In this document: positions 60,313 to 64,000 of the stretch, one piece after another
Layout: every line of letters begins with the position of its first letter
Position numbering within the stretch: the stretch's first letter is position 1
DNA from: Schlegelella_A sp036496385
GTDB taxonomy: Bacteria; Pseudomonadota; Gammaproteobacteria; Burkholderiales; Burkholderiaceae_C
Assembly (NCBI GenBank): GCA_036496385.1
Contig: DASXLD010000006.1
Coordinates: 1-64,000, forward strand
Reading direction: 5' to 3'
DNA: 64,000 bases
Position numbers and translations under genes: made by a program
The notes under the pieces: model-generated
Databases searched by the model: none
What the model was told of the DNA's origin: nothing
The model's input: only the letters and a program-made list of their open reading frames with translations

Positions 60313-61466
60313 CAGCGCCGCGACGGCAGCGTGTGCATGTACTTGGCGATGATGCCGAGCATCACCTCGTCGGCGCCGCCGGCGATCGAGCCGAGCCGGC
60401 CGTCGCGATAGTGGCGCGCGACGGGGTTGTCCCAGGTGTAGCCCATGCCGCCCCAGTACTGCATGCACGCGTCCGGAACCATGCGGCCGAGCCGGCACGC
60501 CTTCAGCTTGGCCATCGACGCCCACTCGGTGACGTCTTCGCCGGCGATATATTTCTCGGTCGCCATGTAGACCAGTCCGCGCAGCGACTCGACCTCGGTC
60601 TTCAGCTCCGCGAGCCTGTAGTGGACGACCTGGTGGTCGAGCACGCTCTTGCCGAAGATCTGGCGCTCGCGCGCGTAGTCGGCGGTCTGCTGGATCGTGT
60701 TGAGGAGCGCCTGGATCGCGTGCGCGGCGGCCCAGAGACGCTCCTCCTGGAACTGCATCATCTGGTAGGTGAAGCCCATCCCTTCCTCGCCGACGCGGTG
60801 GGTCTGCGGAACGCGAACGTCGTCGAAGTGGATCAGGCCGGTGTCGCTCGACATCATCCCGATCTTGCGGATCTTCTGCGCCTTGACGACGCCGGGTGTC
60901 GTCATCGGCACCATGATCAGGCTCTTGTTCTTGTGCGCCGCGCCTTCCGATGTGTTCGCGAGCAGGCACATCCAGTCGGCCTGCAGGCTGTTCGTGATCC
61001 ACATCTTCGCGCCGTTGATGACGTAGTCGCTGCCGTCCTTCCTCGCCGTCGTCTTGATGCTGGCGACGTCGGAGCCGGCGCCCGGCTCGGAGACGCCGAT
61101 GCAGCCGACCGCGTCGCCGGCGATCGCCGGCACCAGGAACTCGCGACAGAGCGCTTCGCTGCCGAAGCGGGCCAGCGCCGGTGTCGCCATGTCGGTCTGC
61201 ACGCCGATCGCCATCGGCACGCCGCCGCAGTTGATGTGGCCGAGCGTCTCGGCCATCGCGACCGAGAACGAGTAGTCGAGCGCCATGCCGCCGTACTTCT
61301 CGGGCTTGGTGAGGCCGAGCAGGCCGAGCTCGCCGAGGCGCTTGAAGACCTGGTGCGCCGGGAACTGCTCGGCGGCTTCCCATTCGTCGACGTGCGGGTT
61401 GATCTCCTCGTCGATGAAGCGCTTCAGCGTGCGCTGGATCTCGTGGTGCTCGTGGCTCATCTGCAT
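60312..61466 (-). CDS. acyl-CoA dehydrogenase (AtuD-like)
   Basis: A 384-residue FAD enzyme. IQRTLKRFIDEEINPHVDEWE, GLLGLTKPEKYGGMALDYSF, GVSEPGAGSDVASIKTTARK, MWITNSLQADWMCLLANTSE and RHYRDGRLGSIAGGADEVM are seen. The last segment lacks the YEGT-type Glu, as in isovaleryl-CoA-like enzymes. My recollection is that these blocks are closest to citronellyl-CoA dehydrogenase AtuD. ATG 61466 has GGAG upstream. Follows the carboxyltransferase gene by 26 bases; its stop overlaps the biotin carboxylase start by one base. Confidence 0.85.
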   Translation of the reverse strand: MQMSHEHHEIQRTLKRFIDEEINPHVDEWEAAEQFPAHQVFKRLGELGLLGLTKPEKYGGMALDYSFSVAMAETLGHINCGGVPMAIGVQTDMATPALARFGSEALCREFLVPAIAGDAVGCIGVSEPGAGSDVASIKTTARKDGSDYVINGAKMWITNSLQADWMCLLANTSEGAAHKNKSLIMVPMTTPGVVKAQKIRKIGMMSSDTGLIHFDDVRVPQTHRVGEEGMGFTYQMMQFQEERLWAAAHAIQALLNTIQQTADYARERQIFGKSVLDHQVVHYRLAELKTEVESLRGLVYMATEKYIAGEDVTEWASMAKLKACRLGRMVPDACMQYWGGMGYTWDNPVARHYRDGRLGSIAGGADEVMLGIIAKYMHTLPSRR

Positions 61467-61492
61467 CGTCGTCTCCACGACGTCGCCGGGCG

Positions 61493-63106
61493 CTAGGGCC
61501 GCGCGACGCCGAACTGCATGGGGTGGAGTGTGCGCCGAGCCGCCTCGTCGCAGACGGCGAGGGCGAGGGCGAGGACGCGTCGGGTATCGCGCGGGTCGAT
61601 GATGCCGTCGTCGAGCAGCAGCCCGGAGGTGTGGAAGGCACCCGACTGGCGCTCGAAGGTGGCCATGATCTGCGCCTTCAGCGCCGCGAGGCGTGCTTCG
61701 TCGACCGACTCGCCCTTGCGGACGGCGCCTTCGCGCATCACGATCGCCATCGTTCCGGCCGCCTGCTCGGCGCCCATCACGGCGGTCTTCGCCGTCGGCC
61801 AGCTGAAGACGAAGCGCGGGCCGAAGGCGCGGCCGCACATGCCGTAGTTGCCGGCGCCGAACGACGCGCCGCACTGGACCGTGAGCTGCGGCACGGTCGC
61901 GTTCGCCAGCGCCTGGATCTGCTTCGAGCCGTGCTTGATCATGCCGGCGCGCTCGGCTTCGCTGCCGACGATGAAGCCGGTCGTGTTCTGCAGCCAGACG
62001 ATCGGCTGTCCGAGTTGACAGCACGCCTGGACGAAGTGCGTCACCTTCGTGCTGCCGGCGGGATCGAGCGGGCCGTTGTTGGTGATGATGCCGACCCGAA
62101 AGCCGGCGACCTGCGTGTGGCCGCACACGGTGCCCGGCCCGTACTCGGCCTTGAACTCGAGGAAGTCGGACGCGTCGACGATGCGGGCGATGACATGGCG
62201 CATCTCGACCGGCTTCTTGGCGTCGGCGCCGAACACGCCGAGCAGCTCTTCGCCGTCGAAGAGCGGCGGCGGTCCGTCGGGCCACGTCGCCCGCGGCTGC
62301 CAGCCGAACGCGGCGATCAGCTCGCGGCCGACGGCGAGCGCGCTTGCGTCGTCGTCGGCGACGTGCTCGGCGAGACCGGAGACCGTCGCGTGCATGTCGG
62401 CGCCGCCGAGCGCTTCGTCGGTCGCGACCTCGCCGGTCGCCGCCTTGAGGAGGGGTGGCCCGGCGAGGAACGCGCGCGCGCGGCCGCGGACCATGATCAC
62501 GTGGTCGGCGAGCCCGGTCATGTAGGCGCCGCCCGCCGTCGACGAGCCATGCACGATTGCGATCACCGGCAGCCCCGCGGCCGACAGCCGCGCGAGGTTG
62601 CAGAACAACGCGCCACCGCGGACGAACTGCTCGACGCGGTACTTGAGCAGGTTCGCTCCCGCCGACTCGACGAGGTGGACGAATGGCAGCTTGTTGTCGA
62701 GCGCGATCTGCTGGGCGCGCAGGACCTTCTCGAGTCCCTGCGCCTGCAGCGCGCCGGCGTCGATGCCGGCATCGTCGGCGAGGACGAGGACGCGAACCCC
62801 GGAGACGACGCCGATGCCGGCGATCGCGCCGCCGCCGGCGACCGAGCGCTCGGCATCGTCGACGTCCTGCCGCCAGCCGGCCAGAGTCGACAGCTCGAGG
62901 AAGGGCACGCCGGGGTCGAGCAGCCGTGCCACCCGCTCGCGCGGCAACAGCTGGCCGCGGCGCTCGAAGAGCGGCGCCGCTTTCGCGCTCGCGGCGCGCG
63001 TGCGCGCCTCGACCCTGCGCCACTCCTCGATCAGCGCGAGCGTATGCGTGCGGTTGGCGGCGAACGCGTCGCTGCGGGTGTCGAGCTGGAGCGCGAGGGC
63101 GGGCAC
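61493..63106 (-). CDS. acyl-CoA carboxyltransferase subunit (AtuC/LiuB-like)
   Basis: A 537-residue crotonase-fold carboxyltransferase. LVESAGANLLKYRVEQFVRGG, IVHGSSTAGGAYMTGLADHV, ITNNGPLDPAGSTKVTHFVQ, GASFGAGNYGMCGRAFGPRF and FSWPTAKTAVMGAEQAAGTM are present. The FSWP form differs from the LWMWP I recall in methylcrotonyl-CoA carboxylase and looks more like the geranyl-CoA enzyme; this is memory-based. Length equals AtuC. It works with the biotin subunit two genes downstream. Starts 7 bases after the SDR gene. Confidence 0.87.
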   Translation of the reverse strand: MPALALQLDTRSDAFAANRTHTLALIEEWRRVEARTRAASAKAAPLFERRGQLLPRERVARLLDPGVPFLELSTLAGWRQDVDDAERSVAGGGAIAGIGVVSGVRVLVLADDAGIDAGALQAQGLEKVLRAQQIALDNKLPFVHLVESAGANLLKYRVEQFVRGGALFCNLARLSAAGLPVIAIVHGSSTAGGAYMTGLADHVIMVRGRARAFLAGPPLLKAATGEVATDEALGGADMHATVSGLAEHVADDDASALAVGRELIAAFGWQPRATWPDGPPPLFDGEELLGVFGADAKKPVEMRHVIARIVDASDFLEFKAEYGPGTVCGHTQVAGFRVGIITNNGPLDPAGSTKVTHFVQACCQLGQPIVWLQNTTGFIVGSEAERAGMIKHGSKQIQALANATVPQLTVQCGASFGAGNYGMCGRAFGPRFVFSWPTAKTAVMGAEQAAGTMAIVMREGAVRKGESVDEARLAALKAQIMATFERQSGAFHTSGLLLDDGIIDPRDTRRVLALALAVCDEAARRTLHPMQFGVARP

Positions 63107-63113
63107 GGCGCCT

Positions 63114-63995
63114 TCAGTCGTCGCCCAGCACGCGCGGCGTCGTCGCCAGATGAAAGCCGTCGAACGGCTTCGTCGATCCGCCGCTGCCGACCTCGGGCCA
63201 GATCCGCTTCGCGTTCGGCGCCGCGCCGTCGATGCGCAGGCACGCGCCGGAGACGAACGCCGCCGCCGGCGTGAGGAGAAAGACGATCGCGGCCGAGACC
63301 TCGCTTTCGGTGCCCAGCCGCTGCAGCGGCACGAGCGATGGCATCGTCCTCAGCGTTGCCGTCATCTCGGGCGGGTACTTGTCGAGGCCGCTCGATGCGA
63401 TCCATCCCGGCGCGACGGCGTTGACGCGGACCGGCGCCCACTCGAGCGCTGCCGTCTCGGTGAAGTTGACCATCCCGGCGCGCGCCGCGCCCGAGTGGCC
63501 CATGCCCGGCATGCCGCCCCACATGTCGGCGACGATGTTGACGATCGCGCCGCCCGGACGAGCAGCGGCGTCGTTCAGCATCCACTGGTTGATGCACTCG
63601 CGAGCGACCAGGAAGCCGCCGGTGAGGTTGTTGCGGACGACTGCGTCCCAGCCCTTGGCGCTGATGGCGGAAAGCCTGGCCGGGAACTGGCCACCGGCGT
63701 TGTTGACGAGCGCGTCGATCCGGCCATGGCGTTCGAGGACAGCCGCGACGACCGCCTGCACCTGCGCTTCCTCACGGATGTCGCAGACGTGCGCCGAGCA
63801 GGCGCCGCCGGCGCGCTCGATCTCGTCCTTGACCGCGTCGAGCTTGGCCGCGGTGCGGCCGACGATCGCGACGGCGGCGCCGAGCGATGCGAGCTCGTGC
63901 GCCGTGCAGCGGCCGATCCCGGAGCCGCCGCCGGTGACGATGGCCACCTGGCCGCGGAGAAGGCCGGGCGCGAAGATCGAACGGTACGAGCTCAT
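63114..63995 (-). CDS. SDR-family oxidoreductase lacking the canonical Tyr/Lys (AtuB-like)
   Basis: A 293-residue SDR. VAIVTGGGSGIGRCTAHELASLG binds the dinucleotide and ALVNNAGGQFPARLS is normal, but the YxxxK site reads MGHSGAARAGMVNFTETAALEW, replacing Tyr with Ser and Lys with Arg; the usual SS before it is VAD. The same change occurs in relatives of 2,4-dienoyl-CoA reductase. The length and SIFAPGLLRGQ start resemble AtuB. It is the first gene of the operon visible here; only 5 bases remain before the window ends, so its promoter is out of view. Confidence 0.82.
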   Translation of the reverse strand: MSSYRSIFAPGLLRGQVAIVTGGGSGIGRCTAHELASLGAAVAIVGRTAAKLDAVKDEIERAGGACSAHVCDIREEAQVQAVVAAVLERHGRIDALVNNAGGQFPARLSAISAKGWDAVVRNNLTGGFLVARECINQWMLNDAAARPGGAIVNIVADMWGGMPGMGHSGAARAGMVNFTETAALEWAPVRVNAVAPGWIASSGLDKYPPEMTATLRTMPSLVPLQRLGTESEVSAAIVFLLTPAAAFVSGACLRIDGAAPNAKRIWPEVGSGGSTKPFDGFHLATTPRVLGDD

Positions 63996-64000
63996 CGAAG

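Noticed and set aside
57488..60411. Long plus-strand frames opposite the acyl-CoA operon
   Set aside because: Biased composition without motifs, entirely opposite conserved acyl-CoA dehydrogenase and carboxylase genes.

Overview
This is a high-GC (roughly 70 percent) chromosomal segment that looks betaproteobacterial, most likely Burkholderiales or a close relative. The best evidence is conserved gene order: acnA, mdh, sdhCDABE-gltA, then leuCDB-asd-fimV-truA-trpFBA-accD-folC-dedD-cvpA-purF-metZ, with gltX and a tRNA-Ala/Glu/Asp cluster next. FimV, a DedD-type SPOR protein and MetZ fit the same assignment. I see no rRNA, CRISPR array, intact transposase or prophage module.

Layout. 1-10.7 kb is a mosaic of single genes and small operons: the ureD edge, a DUF218 protein, a cupin, pdxH, a MocA-like nucleotidyltransferase, chaC, an OmpA-like protein, eda, gloA, a thioesterase divergent from a MarR-MFS pair around a perfect palindrome, an MBL-SDR pair and a lipoprotein. 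10.7-22.5 kb is the TCA-cycle block (acnA, mdh, sdhCDABE, gltA), with a vapBC-type toxin-antitoxin pair and serC set into it. 22.7-24.6 kb holds a small exported protein overlapping a PA-domain metalloprotease. 24.7-43.4 kb is a dense biosynthetic run: leucine, aspartate semialdehyde, tryptophan, fatty acid, folate, purine, methionine and glutamyl-tRNA genes plus fimV. 43.5-43.9 kb carries three tRNAs.

43.9-49.3 kb is the accessory zone. It contains the last 37 codons of a slipin-like gene coupled to an adenylate cyclase-ATPase-TPR gene, a 5-prime-truncated sco gene, the last 63 codons of a sterol-desaturase-like gene, a higBA toxin-antitoxin pair with a clear promoter and operator, and a frameshifted XRE antitoxin. 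49.3-50.3 kb has small or unknown genes. 50.4-53.4 kb is an alkylation-repair operon (ada-alkA fusion, ogt, EamA exporter). 53.4-64 kb has a TetR-crotonase pair, a lipid A phosphoethanolamine transferase, and a minus-strand acyl-CoA operon (SDR, carboxyltransferase, acyl-CoA dehydrogenase, biotin carboxylase, second dehydrogenase, thioesterase). That operon resembles the atu acyclic-terpene or liu branched-chain acyl-CoA clusters.

A recurring pattern deserves notice. At least seven genes (pdxH, marR, the MBL gene, serC, leuC, higB, ada-alkA) have a good -10 hexamer ending only 5 to 7 bases before the start codon and no Shine-Dalgarno sequence, the arrangement expected of leaderless mRNAs. No wholly new system is proven here. 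The best leads are the leaderless set, the eroded 43.9-49.1 kb zone, the orphaned cyclase and the acyl-CoA carboxylase operon.
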